DNA of 56,469 bases from Puniceicoccaceae bacterium (GTDB taxonomy: Bacteria; Verrucomicrobiota; Verrucomicrobiia; Opitutales; JAFGAQ01): NCBI GenBank assembly GCA_040224245.1, contig JBEGIR010000088.1:1-56469 (forward strand), in the 5' to 3' direction. A program made the translations under genes and the position numbers. The first letter of the stretch is position 1, and every line of letters starts with the position of its first letter. Positions 17,038 through 26,641 of the stretch are shown here, one piece after another. The notes below the pieces were generated by a model. That model was not told where the DNA came from. It saw nothing but the letters and a program-made list of their open reading frames with translations, and did no database searches.

Positions 17038-17334
17038 GTTTGTGATTTTACTTGTTCGCATCCGTGACACCTCTACCGAGCCTTCTGACTAAAAAATAAA
17101 TTCCAGCACGAGGATTGGCAACGGCGTTGGCTCCGCAATGTGAGTTTCGCTCGCTGCGGTTCATTCGATTCAAAAAGGATCGTGTTGTTTCAGAATCGAG
17201 GGTCAGGTGCACCCGCTGTTGAGTTCGGTGATCCCGCTCATCTTCATTGGATTCAGAGTGATCCGACTCCAGATTTCTACTTCACTATGCTGCGCCTTGC
17301 GTTCAAAACCGCATTCCTTAAGATGCGGCCCTAG

Positions 17335-18006
17335 ATGATTCACCCGCTCACACATGCCCGCTTCATGGGTTCCCGCCAAGGGAACATTCGACGCTTGAGC
17401 GGTTTTCGCAAGGGACACCGGGTGCCAGAAGATCATTTCGATGCGGCTCGCGAGTTTGTGCGCAAAATCGGGAGCGAGCAGGTTCGCACCCAGGCAGAAC
17501 AGCTGCATGCCGCTTTGCGCGCGACCTTTGCCTACAAGCGTAGGGAGCTGACCTATGTGTGTGAAACCGGGGTGGCTGCCCTGAAGACTCCGGCGTTCGA
17601 GGTCAACATCGAGGTGGATCAGGCCGCAACCGATCCCGCCTGCTATAGCCTGAGCACGGAAGTTTGCCAGCTTCAGGAGCCGGCAATTGTTGAATCACCA
17701 GAATTCGCCAGTCTTTTTGACCCCTGGTGCGACCGCTGTGAATTCCCGTTCGACCGCTCACTCAACCTGGAGGACAAAATCGACGCCATTGAAGCCAACG
17801 ACAAGCTCGCCGATCTGCTCGACTACGCTCCCGATGGCTCCAGTTTCACCCTTACCCTGCCCAATCCCAACCTGCGCATCATTGCCACACCCCACAGCCT
17901 CACACTCAGCCTGTCCGGCCAGCGCAATCTGCGCCTGCTCATCGAACACAGTATCGCCGCCCTCGCATCCTTTGCGTCTGCTGGCGTCAACCTGCTGGAA
18001 GACTGA
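17335..18006 (+). CDS. Hypothetical protein, 223 residues
   Basis: Not recognised. The reading frame has codon use like neighbouring real genes and a coherent amphipathic pattern. Arg/Lys-rich helices fill the first 80 residues, and a CDRC pair sits near 137-140 before a C-terminal alpha/beta segment. No signal peptide or membrane helix is seen. The ATG at 17335 directly follows an in-frame TAG; ATG 17365 is an alternative, and neither has a ribosome-binding site. It is followed by a cluster of short palindromes and then the convergent MFS gene, so it is a one-gene unit. The start is less certain than the frame. Confidence 0.6.
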   Translation: MIHPLTHARFMGSRQGNIRRLSGFRKGHRVPEDHFDAAREFVRKIGSEQVRTQAEQLHAALRATFAYKRRELTYVCETGVAALKTPAFEVNIEVDQAATDPACYSLSTEVCQLQEPAIVESPEFASLFDPWCDRCEFPFDRSLNLEDKIDAIEANDKLADLLDYAPDGSSFTLTLPNPNLRIIATPHSLTLSLSGQRNLRLLIEHSIAALASFASAGVNLLED

Positions 18007-18043
18007 ATTCCAAAATCCCTCACAAAGCCTGAATCCCCTTCCA

Positions 18044-18123
18044 GCCCCAACGGGGCGACCCCATCCCAGCCCAGGGCGACGCCCTGGGTTTCCAATCCAA
18101 CGATCCCCAAGCCCTGAAAGGGC
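18044..18123. repeat. Cluster of three short GC-rich palindromes (REP-like)
   Basis: Three hairpins follow one another in noncoding DNA: GCCCC-AAC-GGGGC at 18044-18056, CCCAGGGC-GAC-GCCCTGGG at 18070-18088, and GCCCT-GAA-AGGGC at 18111-18123. The same GCCCAGGG/CCCTGGG plus GCCCTGAAAGGGC arrangement is, from memory, a widespread extragenic repeat in Bacteroidota and PVC genomes, probably mobilised by RAYT-like transposases, though none is in this window. A smaller hairpin, GGGCT-TC-AGCCC at 18251-18262, lies just after and could help end the MFS transcript. Confidence 0.75.
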
Positions 18124-18291
18124 AATCCAACGTCATTGCACCATCAAGATGGGACGATTATCGCTCATGCTTTTGTCATACCGCGTGTCTGGGCAATCGC
18201 AGCCCAACGGTCTGAATTTTTCCAAATTCAGCTACGAAAGAACGGAGGGTGGGCTTCAGCCCTTCCCCCAGCCTTGGGACGCTGCGGCCCG

Positions 18292-19632
18292 TCACTTCAC
18301 CGCTTTGGGCAGGCTGATGCCGATGAGGATCGGGATCAGCATCAGGGCAGCCCCCAGGAGGTAGGCGGAACTGGAACCCGCCCACCAAAAAACAAATCCA
18401 GCCAAGAGCGGACCCGCTGCTCGCGCAAGTGCACCCCATGCGCGAAAGCTGCCCATGGAACGACCCTGGGATTGCTCACTGGCGTAGAGCGAGAGCAGGG
18501 CGGAAAGGCAGGGCGAGACCATGCCCGCTCCGATTGCCATCAGCGAGAGTGAGCCGTAGAGCGACGCGACACTGGACGCCTGGGCCATCCAGGCCAGACC
18601 GATAAGGGTGAGGGACACGCCTGCGAGAACCATCGGTTTCTCCCCCAGTCGCGGAGCCAGACGTCTTACCAATCCGCCTTGCACAGCAATGAGCACAAAT
18701 CCGACAAATACCATCATCGCGGTGATTTGGTGCACCCCAAATCCAAAGCGGCTGACGCCCAGAAACGAGAGCGTGAACTCCATACCACTGAATGAGAGCA
18801 GGAAAAAGAAATTCAGAAAACTTGCACGTCGAACACCGCTCTCCGATGCGGCAAAGAGCGCACCGAACGGATTGTATTCGCGCATGGGTTTGGCTTTGGA
18901 GCGCAGTTCGTGCGACAGGGTTTCCGGAAACACCTTCCACACCCATATCCAGTTGAAGAGTGTCAGCGCCAGTGCGCCGAGGGCTGCACCGGAGAACGGA
19001 TTCAGTCCCAGCATTGCGGCATCCGGGAACTGTGCGACCGGATTCCAAAGCACAAACAAGGCTCCCAAGGCGGGTCCCAGCACAAAACCAGCCCCGAATG
19101 TGGCACCCACCAGACCCATGGCTTTCGAACGTCCCTTCCGGTCGGAAAGATCCGCCACGGCAGCCGTGGTCACCGAGATATTCCCGCTCATCATGCCGCC
19201 CAGAGCGCGAGAGAGCAGCAGCAGCCAGAAGGAACCCGCCACCACCCAGAGCAGGTAGCTCAGCGCGGTACCACCCACCGTTATCAACAGCACACGGCGT
19301 CGACCCAACCGGTCCGAAACCGCTCCCCACAGCGGCGCCATGCCAAACTGCAGCAGGGAATACAGGCTGCCGAGGATGCCACCAAACAGAACCGGCGTGA
19401 AGGACTCGCTGATGCCCGACAGGGTGCCGATCCGATCCGCGAGGGAGAGCACCCAGCCCAGCACACCTTGCGTTCCCTCGCGCTCAAGGTAAAATTGCAG
19501 CATGCCCGGGAAGAGGGGAAATACGATGGAAAATCCCACAAGATCCAGAAAGAGCGTGAGGAGGGCTGCCGGGATGGCACGGCGTTGGGAAGTCGATAAC
19601 TCAGGGCTGGAAGGATGTTCAGAAGATGGCAT
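18292..19632 (-). CDS. MFS transporter, TetA/multidrug-efflux-like
   Basis: A 446-residue, twelve-helix inner-membrane carrier of the major facilitator superfamily. GAVSDRLGRRRVLL after helix 2 is the superfamily motif A, and ALGGMMSGN and LVGATFGAGFVLGPALG are motifs of the drug-H+ antiporter (TetA-like) branch. I start at ATG 19632; a TTG at 19662 would add ten residues without support. An enlarged loop between helices 1 and 2 (about residues 48-85) precedes LFGGILGSLYSLLQF, as in several verrucomicrobial members. Substrate unknown: it could export drugs, sugars or metabolites. It is monocistronic, between the palindrome cluster and a 178-base gap upstream of its start. Confidence 0.85.
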   Translation of the reverse strand: MPSSEHPSSPELSTSQRRAIPAALLTLFLDLVGFSIVFPLFPGMLQFYLEREGTQGVLGWVLSLADRIGTLSGISESFTPVLFGGILGSLYSLLQFGMAPLWGAVSDRLGRRRVLLITVGGTALSYLLWVVAGSFWLLLLSRALGGMMSGNISVTTAAVADLSDRKGRSKAMGLVGATFGAGFVLGPALGALFVLWNPVAQFPDAAMLGLNPFSGAALGALALTLFNWIWVWKVFPETLSHELRSKAKPMREYNPFGALFAASESGVRRASFLNFFFLLSFSGMEFTLSFLGVSRFGFGVHQITAMMVFVGFVLIAVQGGLVRRLAPRLGEKPMVLAGVSLTLIGLAWMAQASSVASLYGSLSLMAIGAGMVSPCLSALLSLYASEQSQGRSMGSFRAWGALARAAGPLLAGFVFWWAGSSSAYLLGAALMLIPILIGISLPKAVK

Positions 19633-19810
19633 GGTTTCGAATTGCCTACTAATAGGAGGCAAAGTCGGGAAATTCCAAAACGAAATGCAACTTATTCCAA
19701 AATCGGCTCCAGAATCTCTGCAAGTCGTGGCTCAAAACCGCTTGAACCCTGAGCGAGCAAAGGGTTAGCAGAACGCGGATTTTCAGTTACTGCGACAAAA
19801 AGTCTGGGCA

Positions 19811-20650
19811 TCACTGCAAAACCCGCTGGATGCCGCGCTCGGTGATTTGGATGCGGCGCTGACGGTAGAGGGCCGCAATGCCTTGCTTGAAGGCTTTTTT
19901 GCTCATGGAAAAACGATCTCGGATGGATGCAGGACTACTGTGGTCGTTGAAAGGAAGAAAACCACCGCTCTGCTCGAGCTCGGCAAAAATCTTCTCAGCC
20001 ATGTCCCCTTTGCGCGAAATACCGGAAGGGTCGCGGCGCAGGTCTATTTTACCATCCTCCCTGACGCGGGCCACATACCCGCGCAGCGTAGCCCCATAAT
20101 CGAGTGCCTCGGCCAGTTCTGAGTGATAGAGCAATCCACGGTGGCGGTGGTTGACAATCGCATTGTAGCCCAAATCGGTTTCATCGAGCACCAGCAAGTC
20201 GACCGCTTCGTTGACCTCATACTCTGCCGGGGTGAGGTCGATCAGGCGGCGAATGCGCGTGGTAGCGGCAAGGCGATCCGTCTCCGGATCGCGCAACACG
20301 GTAACGACAAGACCTTGACCCGGCACAACCTTGTCTTCCATTTGCCCAAAGGGCAGCAGCAGGTTTTTCGGTAGGCCCCAGTCGAGAAAGGCTCCGAGTT
20401 TGGGGTGCACATCCACGACTTCGAGGTAGGCAAAGGTGCCCACTGTGACATAGGGCATGCGTGTGGTCGCGATCAGCCGGTCCCCCGTGTCGAAGTAGAG
20501 GAAGACCTGGAGTGTGTGATAAGGCATGACACCGACCGGAACCTGAGCGGATGGGAGCAGTATCTCGCCGTGTTCACCTCCGTCGAGGTAGAGTCCGATG
20601 TCGGACTCCCTCGAGATCGCCAGTTGATTGAATTCACCAATGCGTGCCAT
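19811..20650 (-). CDS. cvfB: S1-like RNA-binding protein CvfB (YitL family)
   Basis: A 279-residue cytoplasmic RNA-binding protein. CvfB proteins contain several S1-type OB folds followed by a winged helix. Here the OB regions read as YVTVGTFAYLEVVDVHPKLG, then LDWGLPKNLLLPFGQM (residues about 65-110), ALDYGATLRGYVARVREDGKIDL, and a C-terminal helix-turn-helix-like FSMSKKAFKQGIAALY. In Staphylococcus it affects virulence gene expression; in other bacteria the role is unclear and is probably translation or RNA turnover. The length equals the family norm. It is a single gene, divergent from rsmG. Confidence 0.88.
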   Translation of the reverse strand: MARIGEFNQLAISRESDIGLYLDGGEHGEILLPSAQVPVGVMPYHTLQVFLYFDTGDRLIATTRMPYVTVGTFAYLEVVDVHPKLGAFLDWGLPKNLLLPFGQMEDKVVPGQGLVVTVLRDPETDRLAATTRIRRLIDLTPAEYEVNEAVDLLVLDETDLGYNAIVNHRHRGLLYHSELAEALDYGATLRGYVARVREDGKIDLRRDPSGISRKGDMAEKIFAELEQSGGFLPFNDHSSPASIRDRFSMSKKAFKQGIAALYRQRRIQITERGIQRVLQ

Positions 20651-20808
20651 GGTGCTGAGCTAACCCAATGCCACCGCAAACGCGACTCTTTTGCATCGCC
20701 CAATTCATAGCACTGCGTTCAAACACAAGCACATGACGGTTTCACAGCCTCCGAAACCGTTGAACCTTGCTCCCAGGTCCAGACGTGCCAACATAGGAAT
20801 CGATCACC

Positions 20809-21498
20809 ATGGAATTCATTCCCACCTACTTTCCCGATCTTAACGAAACCCAACTGCAGCAGCTGGCAAACCTGCACGGCTACCTGCTGGAGTGGAATGC
20901 GAAGCTCAACCTCGTCTCTCGTCAGGATGCGGAGAACCTCGAAGAGCGCCACCTGCTGTCCTCACTCGCGATCGCAAAGTTTGTGTCTTTTCCGAAAGGC
21001 AGCCGCATTCTGGACGTGGGAACAGGTGGTGGATTGCCGGGGTTGCCTTTGGCGATTGTGTTTCCGGAGTGTGAGTTCCTGCTCGTCGACAGTGTCGGTA
21101 AAAAGATCGCTGCGGTGCGCGACATGTCCACACGACTCGGTCTGCAAAACGTGGAAGCCAAGACCACGCGCGTGGAGGAGCTGCAACGCAAGTTTGATTT
21201 TGTGACCGGACGTGCGGTGAAAGCACTGCCGTTGTTCATGTCATGGGTAATCCCACGCTTGAAGACTGGCTCCGAAAAGGGAATTGAAAAAGGGGTAATT
21301 TACCTCAAGGGAGGCGATCTGTCAGAAGAATTCAAGGAGCTGGGAACAGAGCCGAGCCGACGGGAATGCCTGCTGAACTATTTTCCAAAACACGATTTTT
21401 TTGAAACGAAACATGTGCTGCATTTTCCCGCAACCGATCTGTTGAAGACCGAAATCGGGAAATCCCTGGTGCCCGCTCCCAAACGCAAACGAAGCTAG
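20809..21498 (+). CDS. rsmG: 16S rRNA (guanine527-N7)-methyltransferase
   Basis: Methylates N7 of G527 in 16S rRNA with SAM; its loss gives low-level streptomycin resistance in other bacteria. It has 229 residues, a normal length. SAM-binding motif I is ILDVGTGGGLPGLPLA (67-82), and LVDSVGKKIAAV is motif II; HLLSSLAIA and the VTGRAVKAL segment are RsmG-specific. In many genomes it sits beside mnmG or parAB near the origin; here it lies between cvfB and mtaB instead. Complete, with a 174-base gap before the convergent mtaB. Confidence 0.94.
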   Translation: MEFIPTYFPDLNETQLQQLANLHGYLLEWNAKLNLVSRQDAENLEERHLLSSLAIAKFVSFPKGSRILDVGTGGGLPGLPLAIVFPECEFLLVDSVGKKIAAVRDMSTRLGLQNVEAKTTRVEELQRKFDFVTGRAVKALPLFMSWVIPRLKTGSEKGIEKGVIYLKGGDLSEEFKELGTEPSRRECLLNYFPKHDFFETKHVLHFPATDLLKTEIGKSLVPAPKRKRS

Positions 21499-21672
21499 GG
21501 GGGCTGTATTGGGTGCAGAGGCGGATTCCCACTGAATGTTCGGAAATTCTAGCGACAAGGTCGAGAGAATCGGTTATGGAACTCCAGTGGAAGATCGGTG
21601 TTTGAGGGGAAGTGGCGGTATGCGAGTTCCCAGCGAAGGATGCGCCGCGCTGCCCGAACCTCAGTCCAAACG

Positions 21673-23019
21673 TTAGACTTCAACCAGCTCGCCCTCAACA
21701 AAATCGGCTTCGACCGAAGTCAGGCGCACACGGGCAAGTTGATTGGTAAGGTCAGGATGATCGGGTCGACGCGGCACACAGACGCGGATGTAGTTGGGAG
21801 TCAGTCCACTCCACAACTCGGGTTTGGGGTCTTCAAAGAGCACCTCAACCTCCCGCCCAACCCAGGAGGCATAATAGTCGTGACGTTTGGAAGCGCTCAG
21901 TCGGCGAAGGTGCAGACTTCGGCGGTTGCGTTCGGTGCGCGGCACCGAGGATTCGATGCGTTTGGCGGGGGTGCCCTTGCGCTCGGAGTAGGTGAAAACA
22001 TGGGCGAAGTGTAATGGGGATGCCATAAAGCGCTCACAGGTTTCGGTAAATTCGGCCTCACTCTCCCCTGGAAATCCAACCATGAGATCGGTTCCGAGGT
22101 AGACGTTGCTCACCTGCTCCTTAACGCATTGCAGAAAATCAAAATACTGTTCAACCGTGTATTTGCGCTTCATTTCGGAGAGGATGCGGTTGTTGCCTGA
22201 CTGCAGCGGGATGTGAAAAAACGGTTGCAGCGCGTGGTCTTTCGCATTCATGCGGTCAAACAGTTCCTCCGGAATCGTGGTCGGTTCAATGCTGGAAATG
22301 CGCACTCGCTCCACTCCTTCAATGCCATCCAGCGCGTCCACAACATCAAGCAACCCATGGGGTTCATGCCGGTAGGTCCCAATGTTAACTCCCGTGAGCA
22401 CGAGTTCTCGCACACCACGCCGCGCCAGTGCGTTTGCCTCAGCGAGCAGGTTGTCAAACTCACGACTGCGAGCACGGCCCCTTGCGTGTGGAATGATGCA
22501 AAAGGAACAGAAAAAATCACATCCATCCTGGATCTTGAGGTTCGCGCGCTTGTTGTAGGGAAGATCGCCCACGAAGCGGATGGAAAAGTCCTGCTTGTCG
22601 ATTTTATCCCTTACAATGAGCGGACGCTCATTTTTCTGATGGTCCACATAGTCGAGCACGTCGAGCTTGTGCTGGTTGCCGATGATGACATCCACACCCG
22701 GAATACGGGCAATCTGCTTGTAACCCATCTGCGAATAACAGCCCGCCACGACAATGATGCTTTGGGGGTTCTTCCGAATCTGCCCGCGAATGATAGCCCG
22801 ACACTTGGCGTCGGCACGGTCGGTTACCGTGCAGGTGTGGATGATGCAAAGATCAGAACGTTCATCAGGTGCAACCACACGATAACCAGCCTTGCGCAGC
22901 CGATCCTGGATCATCAGGCTCTCTGCCTGATTCAATCGACAGCCCAGGGTTGCCACACTGGCGCTGCGACTGGAATGGGTTGCGGTCGGGCGGAATCGGC
23001 TGGAATCAGATGCTTTCAT
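21673..23019 (-). CDS. mtaB: tRNA t6A37 methylthiotransferase MtaB
   Basis: Radical-SAM enzyme that adds a methylthio group to t6A at position 37 of ANN-decoding tRNAs. It has 448 residues. The N-terminal UPF0004 domain carries cluster cysteines C27 (TLGCRLNQAE), C63 (HTCTVT) and C94 (VAGCYSQ). The radical-SAM CxxxCxxC is C167-C171-C174 in GCDFFCSFCIIPHARG, and a TRAM-like RNA-binding domain ends the protein. The TLGCRLNQAES and HTCTVTDRAD phrases separate MtaB from MiaB and RimO. A GTG at 23061 could extend it by 14 residues; I prefer ATG 23019. It diverges from the dihydroorotate-dehydrogenase-like gene. Confidence 0.92.
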   Translation of the reverse strand: MKASDSSRFRPTATHSSRSASVATLGCRLNQAESLMIQDRLRKAGYRVVAPDERSDLCIIHTCTVTDRADAKCRAIIRGQIRKNPQSIIVVAGCYSQMGYKQIARIPGVDVIIGNQHKLDVLDYVDHQKNERPLIVRDKIDKQDFSIRFVGDLPYNKRANLKIQDGCDFFCSFCIIPHARGRARSREFDNLLAEANALARRGVRELVLTGVNIGTYRHEPHGLLDVVDALDGIEGVERVRISSIEPTTIPEELFDRMNAKDHALQPFFHIPLQSGNNRILSEMKRKYTVEQYFDFLQCVKEQVSNVYLGTDLMVGFPGESEAEFTETCERFMASPLHFAHVFTYSERKGTPAKRIESSVPRTERNRRSLHLRRLSASKRHDYYASWVGREVEVLFEDPKPELWSGLTPNYIRVCVPRRPDHPDLTNQLARVRLTSVEADFVEGELVEV

Positions 23020-23177
23020 GAAACGAATTGCAGGTGGGCTAATGGGTTTCAGAAGTCGCACAACTTTTCATCTGGGCACTTGCATTTCAAGCACGAAACA
23101 TGCAAGTTGCCAGCTATCTCCTGATCAGATGAACGCACGCACAACTGCGTAGCCCTACTTGGAAGTAACTAATATCG

Positions 23178-24179
23178 ATGGATCTCAAGACGACGTTCCT
23201 CGGGATTGACCTCAAAAATCCCTTCATTGTTGGCTCCTCGCCACTCACCAATTCGCTGGACCGTGTGAAACGCATGGAAGATGCGGGAGCCGCAGCACTC
23301 GTGATGCACTCCCTCTTCGAAGAGCAGATCATTCACGAAGCGGATGTTGCCGGGTTTGGTGATGAGCGCCTGGGCAAACTATTGGGAGAGGATCAGCAGG
23401 TGTTTCCCCCTGCAAAAGATTTTCCGACCAGTTCTGAGGCGTATCTGAAACTGATTCAACGCATCAAAGACACCACGGATCTACCGGTTTTTGCCTCGCT
23501 GAATGGGGTGAGCGAAGGGGTGTGGATCGAGTATGCCCGACGGATCGAAGAAGCGGGCGCTGATGCGCTCGAACTCAATCTGTATTCCCTGCCGACCGAT
23601 AATGATGACAGCAGCGATTTTGTGGAAAAGCGCCTTGTGGAAATTGTCGATGTCACACGCAATTCGGTTTCAATTCCAATCGCTGTAAAAATTTCCCCAC
23701 ACTACACATCGGTGTGCAACTTCGCACAGCGGCTGGAATACGCAGGGGCAAACGGTCTGGTGTTGTTCAATCAGCTCTTTCAGCCCGATATTGACTACAA
23801 GCGCAAACGCCTGATCTCCCGCCTGCACTATACTCAACCCGTTGAACTGCTGGAACGCCTGCGCTGGGTATCGATTCTTCACAATCGACTGAAGATGGAT
23901 ATTGCCGCATCTGGTGGCGTGCACTCGGGTGAAGATGCCTACAAAGCGGTGCTGTGTGGTGCGGATGTCGTGCAGGTCGTCTCTCCCTTGCTGCGCCATG
24001 GTGTCGCAGTGCTGCAGACAATGATCCAGGATTTTGAGAAGCTCTGTGAGGAGTCTGGAGAAAGCTCCCTGTGTGCCTTGCGCGGATCCCTGGGTGAGCT
24101 GCTCGAACCGGATCCCAGCTCGGTCGAACGTGCAAGCTACCTCCGCATCCTTCAGGGCTGGAAACCTGAACAGGATTGA
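23178..24179 (+). CDS. Dihydroorotate dehydrogenase-like flavoprotein
   Basis: A 333-residue FMN barrel of the class 1 PyrD-like family. LKNPFIVGSSPLT (12-24), ALELNLYSLP, IAVKISPHYTSV and the phosphate-binding IAASGGVHSGEDAYKAVLCGAD segment all match. In this subgroup, usually labelled dihydroorotate dehydrogenase-like protein, the catalytic Cys/Ser of true PyrD is not in its usual context: the segment reads NLYSLPTDNDDSS, so orotate synthesis is uncertain. In other genomes it often accompanies pyruvate:ferredoxin oxidoreductase. A pyrC gene lies about 9 kb away on the other strand, not in an operon with it. Confidence 0.85.
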   Translation: MDLKTTFLGIDLKNPFIVGSSPLTNSLDRVKRMEDAGAAALVMHSLFEEQIIHEADVAGFGDERLGKLLGEDQQVFPPAKDFPTSSEAYLKLIQRIKDTTDLPVFASLNGVSEGVWIEYARRIEEAGADALELNLYSLPTDNDDSSDFVEKRLVEIVDVTRNSVSIPIAVKISPHYTSVCNFAQRLEYAGANGLVLFNQLFQPDIDYKRKRLISRLHYTQPVELLERLRWVSILHNRLKMDIAASGGVHSGEDAYKAVLCGADVVQVVSPLLRHGVAVLQTMIQDFEKLCEESGESSLCALRGSLGELLEPDPSSVERASYLRILQGWKPEQD

Positions 24180-24242
24180 GGGTCGCACAGTCTTTGGTAT
24201 TGCATCCCACCGCATCCGGACGCGGAATACAACCGTCGCGAC

Positions 24243-24476
24243 ATGAGCAAACACGAATTTTCCATCATCTCCGTTCGACTGCTCGCATTGGCATTCTGCA
24301 GCACAGGTGTGCTCTGGCTGATTGCCAATGTGCTGGAAACCGCATGGGATTTTAACCCCAATTATCTGGGATACTACGCCGCCACACAATTGCTTCACCC
24401 AGCCCTGATGGTGGCCGGAGGCATTGCACTGCATGTATTCAGCCGTGTCATCGCACGCTTGCTCAGCAGGGAGTGA
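24243..24476 (+). CDS. Small two-helix membrane protein
   Basis: 77 residues, not recognised. Two hydrophobic segments at about 10-32 and 44-70 are joined by the short polar loop ETAWDFNPNYLG, and the C-terminus is basic (RVIARLLSRE). It starts 63 bases after the dihydroorotate-dehydrogenase-like gene and ends eight bases before the ATG of the heparinase-like gene, so it is probably co-transcribed with one or both. Coding status rests on the clean hydrophobic pattern and tight spacing. Confidence 0.6.
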   Translation: MSKHEFSIISVRLLALAFCSTGVLWLIANVLETAWDFNPNYLGYYAATQLLHPALMVAGGIALHVFSRVIARLLSRE

Positions 24477-24484
24477 TACCACGC

Positions 24485-26566
24485 ATGAAACGCTCGAGGT
24501 GGATCTGCTTGCTGGGGTGTCAACTGATGGCATGTTTCACCCCTGCAAGTCTGTTGCATGGAAATCCAAAACCGGATGCTGACGAACTGTTGAGCGCAAG
24601 CCAGTTGCTGGAACGCTACCCCATCCGTGCTGGAGCACTGCTCGATGCCATCGATTTTTCCAGTGAAGGCTTGCAGGACGCACAGGTGGCGTTGCGTGAG
24701 AACGATCCTGAAACGGCACTGGCGATCCTGCTGAGTTACATGCGTCAGAATCCACTGCCATCCGCACTGATCCCAGAACTACCTCCTGCACGACCCGATA
24801 TTCTTAAGCTTGCCCACGAGGCAGTAGAAGGGATCTTCACGATTCAGAGCAGGACGTATCAGCAGCCACTGCATCCGGATGGACGCCTGAACTGGGAGGA
24901 TCGTGGCCCCAACCAGGACAAGGAGTGGGCCTGGATGCTCAACCGCCACCCACATTTCAACTTTCTGCTCACAGCGTTTCTCGAAACCGGAGAAGCGCGT
25001 TTTCTGGAAACCATTAGCACCCACCTGAGCGAGTGGATCCCCGATCACCCACCTCCAAATCGAGTCAGTTTCTCCACTTCGTGGCGTGCGCTTGAGGCTG
25101 CCCGTCGCATCCTTGACTCATGGTTACCTGTCTATGCACAGGTCCGCATGGAATCAGCGCTCTCCGATGAAGCCCTGTTTCTCATGCTCTCGGCAATCCC
25201 AGAACACGCCAAATACCTGCGCAACCACTATTCCTTCTGGGGAGGCAATCACAAGGTGACCGAAAAATTGGCCATTGCAACCTGCGCACTGGCGTGGCCA
25301 CAGTTTCGGGAAGCACCGCAGTGGCTACAGCACGCAGTGGATGTGATTGAAGAAGAGTTGTATAAACAGACCTATCCCGACGGAACCTACAAGGAACTTG
25401 CCAATCACTACCAGAAAGTTGTGGCAGAAAACTACCTGCGCATCCTGCAGATGCTGGAGAGTCGCGGCAAAGACAAAGTCGACTCCGCATTTCGGCAGCG
25501 CGTCGAAGCCCTTTGGAACAACCTTGCAGTGGTCATGCGACCGTCCGGCATGGGACCGCTGAACAGCGATTCCTCGCTTGAAAACAACCGCGAGCTGGTG
25601 CAAGTCGCAAACGCATATTTCGGACGCAGCGATTGGAAATTTATTCTCACCCATGGTACATCAGGTGTGGCACCGAAAGAACCCGCAAGCCGCTTTTTCC
25701 CCTGGGCGGGCCATGCCATCATGCGCAGTGGATGGGGACCTGATGACCACTGGGCCTTTTTTGACATTGGTCCGCATGGAAGTGCGCACCAGCATTGGGA
25801 TCGCCTGCACCTGAGCATCTCTCTGGGGCAGCATGATCTGCTGGTCGACACCGGACGTTACATCTACAAGCCCGGTGCCATGCGGGATTACTTTCGCTAC
25901 GGCGCGGGGCACAACGTCGTTCGTGTGGATGGACGCGACTCTCACCGCCCCCCAAACACGGTGTCGCAACCCTTGCCTGTGCTGGCCCAAATCGAGCCTG
26001 AGTTCGACGCATTTGCAGCTTCGGTTGATTTTGAACTGGGTCCAGCCTCAAGCTCACGGGTCCATCATCGCCGCATTGTGGTCTACCTTCGCCACATCGC
26101 CTGGTTGGTGATCGACGAGATCGTCGGTTATGGTGCACACCACTATGACACGCGATGGAACCTGCATCCCGATGTACAGGTGGAAGCCGATAAGACAGGG
26201 TTGCAGGCGGTGCTCGCAGATGGTCAGTTCGCCAGAGTGGAATTGCTCACCACTCGACCCGGAGGTCAATGGAAACTCACAAATGGGCAGGTTGAACCCG
26301 AAGTGAGTGGGTGGTACAGTCGAGCATACAACGAACGTCGGGCCAGCACTTCCGCAAGCTTTGAGTACCGCACCCGTCAACCTCATATCAACGTTTGGTG
26401 GATTGCACCACTCGCTGAAGCAAATGGCAACCCAGCTCCCTCTGCCCAGTTTCTTGGAGATGCACGATCACTGGACTCGCTACAGGTTGAGGTGAAGCAT
26501 GGCACAAAAGTAGTTGAAGTCACCTGGAGTGGGAGTGCGATACAGGTTCAGGAGCGAGTACATTGA
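24485..26566 (+). CDS. Exported heparinase II/III-like polysaccharide lyase
   Basis: A 693-residue enzyme of the alginate-lyase/heparinase II-III superfamily, with an N-terminal alpha/alpha toroid (about 90-400) and C-terminal beta-sandwich domains. Family landmarks are RNHYSFWGGNHKVTE, with the conserved Asn/His, YPDGTYKELANHYQ with candidate catalytic Tyr and His, and the domain-linking GHAIMRSGW, GSAHQHWDRLHLSI and GRYIYKPG segments. Residues 1-26 form an export signal; LLGCQLMAC could also be read as a weak lipobox. I start at ATG 24485; a GTG at 24473 overlaps the previous gene. Substrate could be alginate or a sulfated polysaccharide; no lyase family can be fixed without a search. Confidence 0.85.
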   Translation: MKRSRWICLLGCQLMACFTPASLLHGNPKPDADELLSASQLLERYPIRAGALLDAIDFSSEGLQDAQVALRENDPETALAILLSYMRQNPLPSALIPELPPARPDILKLAHEAVEGIFTIQSRTYQQPLHPDGRLNWEDRGPNQDKEWAWMLNRHPHFNFLLTAFLETGEARFLETISTHLSEWIPDHPPPNRVSFSTSWRALEAARRILDSWLPVYAQVRMESALSDEALFLMLSAIPEHAKYLRNHYSFWGGNHKVTEKLAIATCALAWPQFREAPQWLQHAVDVIEEELYKQTYPDGTYKELANHYQKVVAENYLRILQMLESRGKDKVDSAFRQRVEALWNNLAVVMRPSGMGPLNSDSSLENNRELVQVANAYFGRSDWKFILTHGTSGVAPKEPASRFFPWAGHAIMRSGWGPDDHWAFFDIGPHGSAHQHWDRLHLSISLGQHDLLVDTGRYIYKPGAMRDYFRYGAGHNVVRVDGRDSHRPPNTVSQPLPVLAQIEPEFDAFAASVDFELGPASSSRVHHRRIVVYLRHIAWLVIDEIVGYGAHHYDTRWNLHPDVQVEADKTGLQAVLADGQFARVELLTTRPGGQWKLTNGQVEPEVSGWYSRAYNERRASTSASFEYRTRQPHINVWWIAPLAEANGNPAPSAQFLGDARSLDSLQVEVKHGTKVVEVTWSGSAIQVQERVH

Positions 26567-26641
26567 ACGAGGTTTCTTTCCTCATCGACTGCGTCCGAAT
26601 CCATCCCACGCTCTGATTTTCCCCATTGGATTTCAGATCGA

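Noticed and set aside
17140-17334. Small 64-codon frame directly before the hypothetical gene at 17335
   Set aside because: No ribosome-binding site, no domain and biased composition; it ends in TAG immediately before the next ATG, which looks coincidental. I treat 17071-17334 as noncoding.
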